The position numbers were made by a program, and so were the translations under genes. Positions 39,543 through 50,561 of a DNA stretch of 64,000 bases are shown here, in pieces. The stretch is from assembly GCA_032716605.1 (NCBI GenBank), contig CM064512.1, positions 30,276,038 to 30,340,037 of the forward strand. The letters run 5' to 3'. Origin of the DNA: Paralithodes platypus (taxonomy: Eukaryota > Arthropoda > Malacostraca > Decapoda > Lithodidae). Each line of letters begins with the position of its first letter. The first letter of the stretch is position 1. Below the pieces are notes generated by a model that searched no databases, was not told the DNA's origin, and was given only the letters and a program-made list of their open reading frames with translations.

Positions 39543-41322
39543 TGTAAAGAGAGAGAGAGAGAAACTGAAGCAGGAAGAGGATGTCAGTCACTTCGCCTAA
39601 CGAGCACTTCACCTATCATACGCCTTTCTTTAGAACCATTTCTGAGGCAGAACACTGTCGTTGTTTTTAATGCAAACAGACTCGAATTGATAGCACCTGG
39701 CAAGGATTATATCATGTTTTCGCAAATTCAGTTAACGGGGTTGACTTGGTATTGATCACCGCGCAAAACATAGCGTCTGGTAGGCAAGATGGCGCTACAA
39801 GATAACATTTATTTACCAAAGAACTATATATATAAAAGCCTCAGTGTAGACTATAATCCTGTCACGCAGCCTCTTGCGTCGATACTTGGAAAATTGAGAT
39901 GATTTTAATTAACAATCCCTGTGAAGTGGACGCGGCTAAGAACCATAAATGGAAGATCCAGCGAAGTCGACCAAATAAGAGAGAGTTACGCAAAGTTACA
40001 CAGATACTCAGACCACACAGACCTTGCGGTTCCTACTACGTGGTCCAGCCTTAATACTACTAGCCAGGGACAGTTTATAGTAGAAGAACAGGACAGCATT
40101 GTAGAAAGCTCTCTCCTCACCCACCTCCTTCCAAAGAACCGTACCGGAAAGTAGGATGAAGTGTAACATTATGGATGAGGAAATTCCGACAAGTAAATTG
40201 TTTATAGAGGATTGAAAGACATTAATCTGGAAGGGAATTTTCACTTACCTACTGATTCATTCATATCAATCCAATTTCTATCAGATGAGAGAGAGATAGA
40301 GCGTGTGTGTGTATGTCTGAGAGAGGGACAGAGAGGTACATGGATACACAGATTATACAGACCATTAAGCCCAGTTGAGGTGAGCCGGTCTTTACAAAAT
40401 ACTGGTAAATTATTATTTCCCATATACTAATTGAAAGAATAGGACAACAAAACAAGACAGAGGGCGAGAGAGCGTTTACTCCTACCCTCTATTACGGGTG
40501 TTCAACCCCCTAGTCGTTGTCAGTATACAGAACATCATTGGTTGACAGTACAACAGTGTACAGTAATGAGGAGTAGTAATGACAAATCCATTAATACTCG
40601 ACCAAAAACTCCGCCAATGTTTAGGAAAATAACCTTAAATTAGACCGTCTTGTTAATTAAGGTTTTCAGTTCGATATTAACTGGCATAATTTTATCCTGA
40701 CTTATTATTTTGGTTAAGGTAGATCAGAGGGAGTCAAAAAAGGTTAATAGAGGATAACCTCTACCAATCCCCGATGTCATCCCTAAGCTGAATAATATTG
40801 TTTAGCATAATACAAGAATACAATTAAGCTAACACCCTCGTAAATAAGTGGTTAGCAACTCTATTAAGATTTCCTGCCAAGACAGCAAACTGTTCACAGA
40901 ACTATTAATGGCCACCCTTGTAAAGGCCAAGGGAAGTTTTGGAGTTGTTCCTTTGCTTACCTGCTCCTTCAACATACACGGAAGTTTTTGATGTGTGTTT
41001 GTCTTTCAAGATATTTTATTTTATCTAGTTTAATCTTGCCATTATGTTACGAATATTTTTTGTTCTATTTTATAGCTACAATTTCAGCCTAAATTATACT
41101 TTTGATAGCCAAACAAGTAATTATGTCACTATATAGCACTCTGGCTCAAGTGATTCATCATGATCTTAATACAATCGTGTAGTTTAAATCTTAAACCAAT
41201 TAAATGATTGCTTGATAATGCATGGGTAATTTGTATTGATCAATTTCACTGTAAAACAATGCCGGTTACAAAACAGTTACGTATACTGATTTCCATATTT
41301 ATGGCTATGTATTCCCATGAAC
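39543..41322. other. non-coding, nothing recognised
   Basis: AT-rich sequence with short purine-rich and TG-rich runs. Open frames of 70-78 codons (39,540, 39,921, 40,008, 40,212) have no domain and no repeat support. I could not identify an exon. Confidence 0.45.
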
Positions 41323-41385
41323 ATAGATAGATAGATAGATAAATATATAGATAGATAGATATATAGATAGATATAAATATATACA
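41323..41385. repeat. GATA-type tetranucleotide microsatellite
   Basis: ATAGATAGATAGATAAATATATAG units, imperfect. Confidence 0.88.
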
Positions 41386-41944
41386 GTATTATAAAATGTG
41401 ATTCAATAAAAATATTCAAAACTCTAAAAGAAGCGGTATGCAAAGTATTTTGACACATTGGAGTTACAGTACGTTGGTACATATAATCCGTGTGTCATAT
41501 TTCATTATCAAGCATTCGGATTATCAAACTTAATCCTTATATCAAATAATACCGATTGAGTAAAACAAAAGCTCCCCAGGCCTTTATGAACAACATGCGG
41601 ACCTGCTAGCTACAAGAAAACACTTGGTTAAAAACCCTGTCTTTACCAGCGACATCTGTCCCACTTTATTCTAGCTATATATATATATACGATGTTAAGC
41701 ATCTTAGGAAGTATATCTGGCAGTTTAAAGGTTTGATTTATGTAGTTTGTAGGCTTGTAATTTCTTGAGATCCTGTCTAATCTGATTAAAAGCGATTAGT
41801 AGTAGCCAGAATAAATTAAAAGGAATGTCGACGGTACAGAAGGGGTTAACAAATTTACTACAACTTGCCAGACAACTGGTAAACTTGTATTTATTAGAGT
41901 ATTTAGTTGTTCATTTACTTCTATAATTATTATTTTTAGTTTCC

Positions 41945-42476
41945 TCACAAGATCTATATCAAGCTTTTAAAATATGCTCCAAAGACCCCCCTTCGAGATT
42001 AATGTGTACATTATTTTGGTAGAAAAATGTTCCTGCGAAGGCTGTTCCCTCCTAAATTGCAGGCTCTCTGTCGCTTGCCAGGATACAAATTGACACCTAA
42101 ATGGCACAAAAAGTCTGACAATCGCCAAACAAATGGGGCTAAACATGAGGGACATGAGGTCCAGATAAAAATAAATCTCCCTTAACATGTTGCTTATACA
42201 TACTGAGGCCGGTAATACTTTAACATAGTTATGTTAGATGAGAAATGTTTAGTCACACTAGTTTTCAGATTATGACGATCGGCCCATTAAATTGGATATT
42301 TTAAGACATTTTGCCCCCAATTTGATTATGTCCTTTCGTGCTAATTAGGTGTCATTTTTGCAAGGCGAGCGATAGCGAGCCCGTAATTTAGAATAGGACA
42401 TAGTACAACTATATCTGGAAGGGGAATCTTGGGGATGTTTTTTAAGCTTGATGGAGTTCTAGGGAGGAAACTAATA
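41945..42476. mobile_element. two head-to-head copies of the GCGAGC-motif MITE
   Basis: The minus half (to about 42,185) has TCCCTCATGTTTAGCCCCAT and CCTGGCAAGCGACAGAGAGCC when reversed. The plus half (from about 42,240) has GCAAGGCGAGCGATAGCGAGC and AAGCTTGATGGAGTTCTAGG. Both match the MITE at 4345-4675. The two halves are diverged and each is shorter than the full unit. Confidence 0.65.
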
Positions 42477-42539
42477 AATTATAAATAGATTAGCAAATGA
42501 ATAACCCCTACCCCCTTAGTGGTAGGCATCATTGGTTGA

Positions 42540-43377
42540 TATTGTAGGTTCATATATGTTGTTAGTATTCATTCTTAGTATATATGCATGCACTTGTACA
42601 TACACACATACACTCACACACATTTACACTCACATTATAATATACATCAGCATAATTAGATTTCCTTCAAACAATTTCCTTCTTAACCCTCGTCTAGCGG
42701 GGGGGTTTTGGGCTATTTTGGGCATATTCAGGCCCTCCTGAATGATCAATCAAGTATCTGCATGAAAATAAATGTATTCACCAAAACACTAGGCACTACA
42801 AGCTTCAAAATGAGACCAGAACGAGCTACGTAGCACTTGTCGTTTTCATGCAGTGGTACCACTAACATGGGAGTTTAGCGTATAGCGGCATATTTTTTCC
42901 AGCTACGATCACTACTGGCTACACTGCCGGCCTCTCGAGAACAGAGGGAGCGTGAGTCAGTGGGCGGCGGTAAGCCCTGGGTGTTGTACGTGTGGCCTGC
43001 TGCGCTCCCGGCCATTTGCACTCGATATTAACCCTTTAAAAACCTTAATAATGCTCCTAACTTGCTGCTTTTTAGATACAGACTTAATTCGGGCCCTGCT
43101 CTTTAAGTGTTAATGTTCTCAATATTTAACTATAATGTCCTGGACCACACACTACTTAATATTTGGTATAATTTATTATATTACCAACCTTTTACTCTTC
43201 TACTTTGCTCTTTCTTGTTGGAAGGCGGAACATGCAAGACGTGTTATTATTAAAGTTTTAAAACTGCTTAGAGTGCATTGAGTGATGAGATAGCAGCCTT
43301 AAATATATTGGCCAAATGTTTATGATGTCCTACCTACCTACCTACCTATAGAACCTATAGATGGGTTCGCCACTCTT
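42540..43377. other. non-coding; possible TTAA-type MITE ends
   Basis: CTTAACCCTCGTCTAGCGGG at 42,683 and ATATTAACCCTTTAAAAAC at 43,024 resemble piggyBac-type ends, but they do not pair well enough to define an element. A short CCTA repeat lies at 43,331-43,350. Confidence 0.4.
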
Positions 43378-43737
43378 CTAGTGCCACCGAGGATCGCGGC
43401 GCCCCTCGTTCTGGATGGTGATTTGATGCAGCAGACTGTTCTGAGGGGCAGCACGCTCCCCTGAGAAGCTGGGATCACCTGGCATCTTTTGAAGTTCAGC
43501 ATCGAGGGCTCTCTTGAAGCCGTCTAACGAGACGCCCCTCATGTCTCTTATTCGCCGTGGGAGTTTGTTGAAGAGACGTGGTCCTCTATGTGACAACCAA
43601 GCCTCTCGCAGTGACCCCGTAGCACCCAGATATTTCATTCCAGGGATATCGCATTCCCAACCTCTTCTATCACTGAATTTCATGACTATCAGGGTGTATA
43701 GATTCGGTACATAGTTAGGGAGCTCACTGGAGTTCAT
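43378..43737 (-). pseudogene. LINE C-terminal fragment (different family)
   Basis: 119 residues containing RGPRLFNKLPRRIRDMRGVSLDGFKRALDAELQKMPGDP. This is the usual tail of the protein of one group of animal LINEs, where a short block (LFN.LP...) follows the reverse transcriptase. Nothing upstream of it is preserved. Its last 30 bases on the right side lie in the outermost inverted repeat of the large palindrome that starts here. It is a 3' fragment with no enzyme function. Confidence 0.7.
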
Positions 43738-44269
43738 TTACACTTTTGGGAACGAAAGGTTCGATGGTATTAATCTGTTGCTACTAATAGGTGAATGACA
43801 AAAATCCATTTCTTAAGTGTAGCATTCCTGGGGTTTAGAGGGGGCAGACCCCTAAACCCCCAAAAAATGAAGCCTTCATTTACACTTTGGAGAACAAGGC
43901 TGAAATTAACATGGATTAATACCATTATACTACCAGATTGAAATATGCAACTTAAGAAAACACAAATTCTGGGGGTTCCATTTAAGCCTCAGGTAGGTAG
44001 TAGGGGTAGGCAGCCCCGCCCAGGGAAGTACTACCGCCAAGGTTTCGGGAGACTCAGGGAATAGCCTGAATTCCATTTTCTCTCCCAGGCCTTGGTAGCT
44101 GGATACATATCTTTCTGCCTCACACATCAGGGGTATCAGGAAAACCCTCTTTATATAACATACACATCCAACTTCACGACATTGCCCTACATCGCTATCC
44201 TCTATCCATAAAATACTACTCTTCCCACTACATATCATACATGTAACACCATACACTTACCTTATAAAT

Positions 44270-46858
44270 ATGGCAGTACAATTGTTAAGAGCAAACCTGG
44301 TGGTCCCTCGGATATCCACCCCCGGCAGGGTTGGGTTATTGACACAGGGCCCTCCCGGTCGTCATCATGCGACTGTGTCAAGAGCATTGCAACGTCCCAA
44401 AGCTGATTGTCAGTACAGCTATTTGTTTAGTAATATAAGGGGACTTCACTCTAACATCAATTCTGTACACCAATTTCTTCAAGCAGAATCCCCTACTCTC
44501 CTTTTTTTGACAGAGACTCAAGTAACATCCACATCTGACACATCTAGATTTAATTTTCCAGGTTATCAACTGCTCCAAAATTTCAGACCTAAAGGTGGTG
44601 TATGTTGCTTCGCAAAATCTGAAATTGCCCTGGAGGAGGTTACTAGTTTAAATTGTCCCTATTTTGATTATTCTATATACAAATTAATTTCTGCTGGTAA
44701 ATGTAAATACATATGTTGCATCTACCGTTCCCCAAATACTCCTCCAGAGCAAAGTCTTTTTGATTCTCTGTCCTCACAACTCAGTTCTGAAATCACTGTG
44801 TTGGGTGATTTTAATGTCCATAATGTTGAATGGCTCACTCATTCAGCCAGGACTGATGATGCTGGTCTTGAATGTGAGCTATTTGCAGACTCATTTAATC
44901 TCATTCAACTAGTCAACCAACCCACCCGTGTACCAGATAATCCTAATCATAATTCCCACCTACTGGACTTATTTTTAACAACCAATTCAGAAAATTATGA
45001 TGTTACAGTGAGGTCCCCACTTGGATCTTCTGATCACTGTCTGATACAGGCCACCTGTCTATCACCTACCACACCTTCCCACTCTGAACCTGTTTTGGTG
45101 ACTAAATGGCATTACGATAGGGCAAACTGGGAGGGTCTTCAGGGTTTCTTTATTGATATTCCCTGGACCTCTTTCTTTTCTAATGATGCACACTCCACCT
45201 TGAGCCACATACAAGATTTTGTAAAAATTGGAATGGAAACTTTTATTCCTCATCAAAAGTACAGTAAAAGATCTAATTCACCTAAATGGTTTGACCATAA
45301 TTGTGCTAGAGTAACTGAACAAAAAGCAATAGCCTACAATGCATACACAAGATCAAAAACACATGAAGCCTTTAATTACTTTAGAAACATCAGAAATCAT
45401 GCCAAAACTGTATTAAACCTAACTAAATCAAACTTTCTCCATAAGCAGGCAAATAAACTTCTAAATAATCCAAATGATAACAACATATTTTGGTCTACTC
45501 TTAACTCATTCAAATCCAACTTCACTACTGCTTCATCCATTCCACCATTAAAATATCCGACTGGAAATCTTGTAAGTGACCCACGAGGTAAAGCTAACCT
45601 TCTTGCGGATATTTTCTCCACCAACTCAACCTTAGATGAAATAAATCAAGATGTCCCTGTACTTAATTTTAATTCACCTGAAATTCCCTCACTTAAGATC
45701 CACACCAGACATGTCAAAACTATTTTGCAGAATCTCTCAGTAGATAAGGCTCCTGGTCCAGATGAAATTCCTCCAATAGTACTTAAGAATTGCTCCTTGG
45801 TGCTCGCTCCTGTATTGGCAAAAATTTTCCGTCTTTGTACTCATACCTCATGCTTCCCAGTACCCTGGAAAGAAGCAAACATCCATCCAGTTGCTAAAAA
45901 AGGTGCCTCTTCAGATCCATCAAACTACAGACCAATAGCTATAACTTCCACTCTTGGTAAAGTCTTTGAAATTATATTAAATAATCACATAATTAAGCAT
46001 CTGGAGAATAATAAATTAATCAGTGATAGGCAATATGGTTTTAGACGATGTCGATCAACTGCAGACATTCTTTGCCTTCTTACGCATCAAATCAACCAAG
46101 CTACAGACCAACATGGTGAAACACATACAATAGCACTGGATATATCAAAGGCATTTGATAGAGTCTGGCATCAATCCTTATTGTCGAAGATGTCACACTA
46201 CGGCCTTGCATCATTAGTTCCACTAATTTCTTCTTATCTTCATAACAGAAAAATATGTGTAATGGTAGATGGCCTTTATTCTCAATTTCACTCAATAAAT
46301 TCTGGTGTTCCCCAGGGATCAGTTTTGGCCCCAACTCTGTTCCTCATTCATATCAATGATCTCATATCTACCACTCATAATCCAATACATTCCTACGCAG
46401 ATGACTCAACACTCCACAGTTCCTTCACATTTACCAATTCTTTCACCCAACCCGATCTTATAAATTCAAAAATAAACACTGCAATTTCTCTGAACCAGGA
46501 CCTTTCTAGAATTAATGAATGGGGACAAGAGAATCTAGTTTCCTTTAATTCACAGAAAACCAAGTACATTCAATTTTCTAACCGACAGAATCTCACTGAC
46601 TCCCATATATTTTTTAATGATGTAAATATTCCCACTTCCCCTAGTATTAACATTCTCGGTGTAACATTAACTACTAACTTGAGCTGGACACATTATGTTA
46701 GAAGCATTGCTAAGAATGCCTCTAAAAAACTGGGACTCCTGTACAGAGTTCGAGAATTCTTCACTGACGAGCAGTTGGCCGTAATATATAAAAGTCATGT
46801 GCGCTCTCAGATGGATTACTGTTCACCTCTGTGGGTGGAAGTGGAGTGGTTGCATTGA
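44270..46858 (+). CDS. LINE copy 2 endonuclease-reverse transcriptase
   Basis: 862 residues from MAVQLLRANLVV. Residues about 55-245 form an APE-type endonuclease: FLTETQ (catalytic Glu), CIYRSPNTPP, LGDFNVHNVEW and GSSDHCLI. Residues about 480-760 are reverse transcriptase: KAPGPDEIPP, NYRPIAIT, GFRRCRSTAD, ALDISKAFDRVWH, GVPQGSVLAPTLFLIHINDL and the catalytic SYADDSTLH. The protein nicks chromosomal DNA and copies its own RNA there. It looks like a CR1/Jockey-group LINE; I cannot fix the clade. The last residues (PLWVEVEWLH) are frame-shifted: copy 1 has five G where this copy has four (46,829-46,835), so the normal frame carries on at 46,831. There is no separate ORF1. Confidence 0.92.
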   Translation: MAVQLLRANLVVPRISTPGRVGLLTQGPPGRHHATVSRALQRPKADCQYSYLFSNIRGLHSNINSVHQFLQAESPTLLFLTETQVTSTSDTSRFNFPGYQLLQNFRPKGGVCCFAKSEIALEEVTSLNCPYFDYSIYKLISAGKCKYICCIYRSPNTPPEQSLFDSLSSQLSSEITVLGDFNVHNVEWLTHSARTDDAGLECELFADSFNLIQLVNQPTRVPDNPNHNSHLLDLFLTTNSENYDVTVRSPLGSSDHCLIQATCLSPTTPSHSEPVLVTKWHYDRANWEGLQGFFIDIPWTSFFSNDAHSTLSHIQDFVKIGMETFIPHQKYSKRSNSPKWFDHNCARVTEQKAIAYNAYTRSKTHEAFNYFRNIRNHAKTVLNLTKSNFLHKQANKLLNNPNDNNIFWSTLNSFKSNFTTASSIPPLKYPTGNLVSDPRGKANLLADIFSTNSTLDEINQDVPVLNFNSPEIPSLKIHTRHVKTILQNLSVDKAPGPDEIPPIVLKNCSLVLAPVLAKIFRLCTHTSCFPVPWKEANIHPVAKKGASSDPSNYRPIAITSTLGKVFEIILNNHIIKHLENNKLISDRQYGFRRCRSTADILCLLTHQINQATDQHGETHTIALDISKAFDRVWHQSLLSKMSHYGLASLVPLISSYLHNRKICVMVDGLYSQFHSINSGVPQGSVLAPTLFLIHINDLISTTHNPIHSYADDSTLHSSFTFTNSFTQPDLINSKINTAISLNQDLSRINEWGQENLVSFNSQKTKYIQFSNRQNLTDSHIFFNDVNIPTSPSINILGVTLTTNLSWTHYVRSIAKNASKKLGLLYRVREFFTDEQLAVIYKSHVRSQMDYCSPLWVEVEWLH

Positions 46859-47244
46859 GGCAGTTGGACAAAATTCAAAATAAAGCTATTAGATTAATCA
46901 ATAACCCTGCAATCACACAGGACCTTCCTACATTATTCATACGAAGAAACGTTGCATCCCTTGCATTATTCTACAGATATTTTCACAGCAATTGTTCCGA
47001 GGAACTTGCTTCAATTGTGCCGCCTCTCCACATCTTTCCCCGTAGAACTAGGGCAGCTGAGAGCGCCCATGAATTTACACTTTCTCCTCCACAATGCAGA
47101 ACTTCTGCTTATCAGAATTCATTTATCCCCAGAGCTACTACTCTTTGGAATTCACTTCCCTCGAATTGCTTTCCACAAACTTACAATCTACAAATGTTTA
47201 AATCCAGTTGTTACAAACATTTTATGAATGGAGGATGCCTTTAG
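46831..47244 (+). pseudogene. LINE copy 2 C-terminal region, out of frame by one base
   Basis: 137 residues that continue the protein: RQLDKIQNKAIRLINNPA, RRNVASLALFYRYFHSNC, then ATTLWNSLPSNCFPQTYNLQMFKSSCYKHFMNGGCL. The block LWNSLP and the basic end are typical for this group of LINEs. It overlaps the end of the long frame by 28 bases because of the one-base deletion. Stop at TAG (47,242-47,244), followed by a short 3' region and poly-A. Confidence 0.88.
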
Positions 47245-47759
47245 GCACATGGACCTTTTTGTTTTATCTGTGTTTTTCCTTCCTCCGTTCATTGTCTCTT
47301 AAAAAAAAAAAAAAAAAAAAAAAGAAGGGTTCTTGTGGGAGGGTTCACGAGGGTTTCAATTACACTTTGGAGAACAAAATTGAAACTTATACTAGTGGAT
47401 GCCCTTACATAACTTATCTTAAATACATAAATTAAGACAAGATATTCCCTGGCATTTTTACTTAAGAAGGGCCAGGAAGATTCTAAATAGGTCATGTTTA
47501 CACTTTGGAAAACAATGCTGAATTTCACATTGTTCATCCTTCTGTATCACTAATTAGAAATATGCAACTTAAGAAACAATATTTTGTGGGGTTTTAATTT
47601 AAGAAGGATCTAAATGGGTCTCAATTACACTTTGGAGAACAAAGTTGAAAACCGTTGTGTCCAAAGTTCATTACTTAAATAATCATATTCACTGGCATTT
47701 TTGCTTTCTTCGTAGGTACGGTGTGGTGATTTTTAATCAAGGGCACTTTTTTCTGATGA

Positions 47760-49586
47760 ACGGCCCCACTTCAAAATGGCAAGCCCAGATGATGATATCG
47801 GTATGCTACATCAATCAGCTCGTATTCTTTTCTTTTGATTCCCAAATTGATTATATTATTATATTAGAATTGACATCAATTACCAATTTGTTTGAATTAT
47901 GACAAGTCTACAATGTCGCTTTTGTCCTTCCTTTTCAGCATGTGCCCATCAGCCATTGCCCTCCAGATGTATGTATTATAAATGTTCTGCCCATTAAAGA
48001 CAAGATTCTACCCTGGCAGCCTGACAAATGGGCTGTAGTGACACATGCTGCCGAAGCTATGAAATCTAGAAAGAACTTCCAAACATCAAAGTACAAAGCA
48101 GTTATTGATACATTACCAAGTGACCCAGGAGAGGATGATGGTTACCACAGCAAATGCTACCAGAACTTTACTGCAATTCAACCTATGTTTAGGCCTATTC
48201 ATGACAAATTAGAACAAGAAATGAAGGTTTTGCGCTCTGTATCATCATCATCCGCAGCTGTTCGACCTACTAGCTATGAATCTAGTAGTATCCACAGTGT
48301 CTACTGTGGGTATTTTCCCTGATATATGTTTGTTTTGTGACAAGGTAAAAACACGCCCAGATGGAACCAAAGAGCTCACAGGAAAACTACTAACTAAGCC
48401 TGCAGAAGACAAGATTAGAGAGATAGCACATACAGTACCCTCAAATGCACATGTATTAGTCAAAATTAGTGGAGTTAACTTAATCGCTAAAGAAGCTCAG
48501 TTTCACCACAGTTGCCGATCCTTACATAATATACGCAAGACAGATAGGGCACGAGGATTTGATCTATCACTAATTTCTGAGGAACCAGTTATGGCTAAGA
48601 TCCCCCTTGACTGTATTTATTCATATGTCAAAACCAACATCATTGATCACCAAAGACTCTCACGTCTTACATCCTTTTATGAAGAATATATTGACCTCTG
48701 TACTGAACTTGAAGTAGTCCCAACAGTAAGTACAGCACAATATCTGGGGGATCTTTTGATCAACAAATTTAAGGGCACACTGTCTTGTATTGCATTCTTC
48801 AGAGTGCCACCAACAAGGTGAGATTGTCCACAGCACAGAGATTGAGTACGATTCCATCAAGATCGTGTATGACTTTGAGTCATCTCCCGAGGGGCAGGTT
48901 ACAAAAGCTGCCTTAGAGCTCAGACATGCCCTAAAGGCTGTAAGGAAGGAGCCACTCCCAGATCCACTGACTGTTAGAGCTTTGAACCGTGGTGAGGGAG
49001 AACCGACCTTGCCTATGCTATTTTGGACAGACAGTTGAATTGTGCAGCTGGTACGGTTCCTGGAGTACCATGTGGACTGGCCTTTGACAATTACTACGAA
49101 TTAACACAAACACTATCAGGGTCCGACGCCTTGCACGACACATTGGGCATATTGTATCAGACACAGAGCAGATGGTCCCCTACAGAACCCTCACCACATA
49201 GAGTTAGGCAAGATGAAGATGACCCTGAGAAAGACATGCCCTTGGCAAAGATAGGTGGTAAGAATAGGAGGAGAAATTTGGATTTCCTAGACAAATACCT
49301 GCCACCCTACAAGAAAAAGTCACAAATGAATGACTTTTCCTATAACAACAAGGACTTCCGCAGTGACATGGATCTCTCTATTCCGTCACATAAGTTGGAC
49401 TTCTTGTGGATGGTTATGCATGCCCTGGGAATGGATTGCATTCCCATGTGGACTGGGTTCAATGATCAAACTAACAAGGCCCATCTTCCAAAACAATCGG
49501 TTCTCTACATGCCTAACATAAGTCCACACGGTACTCCAGGAACCGTACCATCTGGACAATTCAACTGTTTGTCCAAAATAGCATAG
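47760..49586 (+). pseudogene. decayed Academ-related zinc-finger protein gene, left arm and centre
   Basis: Frames at 47,942-48,322, 48,276-48,821, 48,790-49,038 and 49,023-49,586 follow one another and belong to one broken gene. The first carries HCPPDVCIINV and DGYHSKCYQNF. The second carries CLFCDKVKTRPDGTKELTGKL and then AKEAQFHHSCRSLH, the same CxxC...HxxC module layout as the Academ-like protein at 17,043-18,710. The last, in the unique centre, has FDNYYELTQTLSGSDALHDTLGI, a block I recognise from large uncharacterised animal proteins but cannot name. No nuclease part is kept. Frame breaks are numerous. Function in intact relatives, binding transposon DNA, is inferred. Confidence 0.62.
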
Positions 49587-50371
49587 GCAATGTCGGTCTC
49601 AATTTCTTCAACAGCATGGTAGTTAAGAGAGTGTCCCATTCAGTTTAGAACTGTAAGAATCTTCTTACTGCCAGTAAGGGACATCAATGACTAACCCATC
49701 AAGATATGCTTTCTTGGTTTCAGGTTACCTTTCTTGACCAAAAAGAGTACGTCCTGCCTCAAAGTATCAGAGCGGCGCAAGACTGATTCTGAATATTGTC
49801 CAGTCATGGGTCCTCAAAGTAGTGTCTGAAAGAAAGTCTTGAAAAGTTCAGGAGGTTCTCCCTCATCGCGGTTCAAAGCTCCAACAGTCAGTGGATCTGA
49901 GAGTGGCTCCTTCGTTACAGCCTTTAGGGCATGTCTGAGCTGTAAGGCAGCTTTTGTAACCTGACCCTCGGGAGATGACTCAAAGTCATACACGATCTAG
50001 ATGGAATCGTACTCAATTTCTGTGCTGTGGACAATCTCACCTTGTCGGTGGCACTCTGAAGAATGCAATACAAGACAGTGTGCCCTTAAATTTGTTGATC
50101 AAAAGATCCCCCAGATATTGTGCTGTACTTACTGTTGGGACTACTTCAAGTTCAGTACAGAGGTCAATATATTCTTCATAAAAGGATGTAAGACGTGAGA
50201 GTCTTTGGTGATCAATGATGTTGGTTTTGACATATGAATAAATACAGTCAAGGGGGATCTTAGCCATAACTGGTTCCTCAGAAATTAGTGATAGATCAAA
50301 TCCTCGTGGCCTATCTGTGTTGCGTATATGTAAGGATCGGCAACTGTGGTGAAACTGGGCTTCTTTAGCGT
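49527..50371 (-). pseudogene. decayed Academ-related gene, right arm, inner part
   Basis: The inverted copy of 48,480-49,075. The frame at 50,420-50,037 gives AKEAQFHHSCRSLH (here LHIRNTDRPRGF) and FYEEYIDLCTELEVVPTVSTAQYLGDLL, as in the left arm. It keeps about 260 bases (49,600-49,855) lost from the left arm. The piggyBac element begins right at its outer edge. Confidence 0.7.
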
Positions 50372-50561
50372 TTAACCCGGAAGCTGCGGGGAGACTCTTA
50401 AGAGCAGAGACTTTGAACACTTACCAAAACCGCGCGTTTATAGCCAGGCGGCTGAAAATTGGTGTGGGTATAGTACTACATGTCAACTCTCGATACCACC
50501 CCGCCAAACGCTCGCCCCGCACTCGTGCAAGCACCACCGCGCCAGTAACCACGCACTAGTC

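Larger units (their letters stand above)
43987..47323 (+). mobile_element. LINE copy 2, nearly intact
   Basis: It begins CCTCAGGTAGGTAGTAGGGG, the same 5' sequence as copy 1, and ends in a 23-base A run (47,301-47,323). It has one long frame (44,270-46,858) broken near the end by a single-base deletion, after which the C-terminus continues at 46,831-47,244. Its insertion site is shown by the right arm of the palindrome. Confidence 0.93.

Noticed and set aside
42683..43030. Possible TTAA MITE
   Set aside because: Both edges look like piggyBac-type ends, but they do not form inverted repeats with each other.
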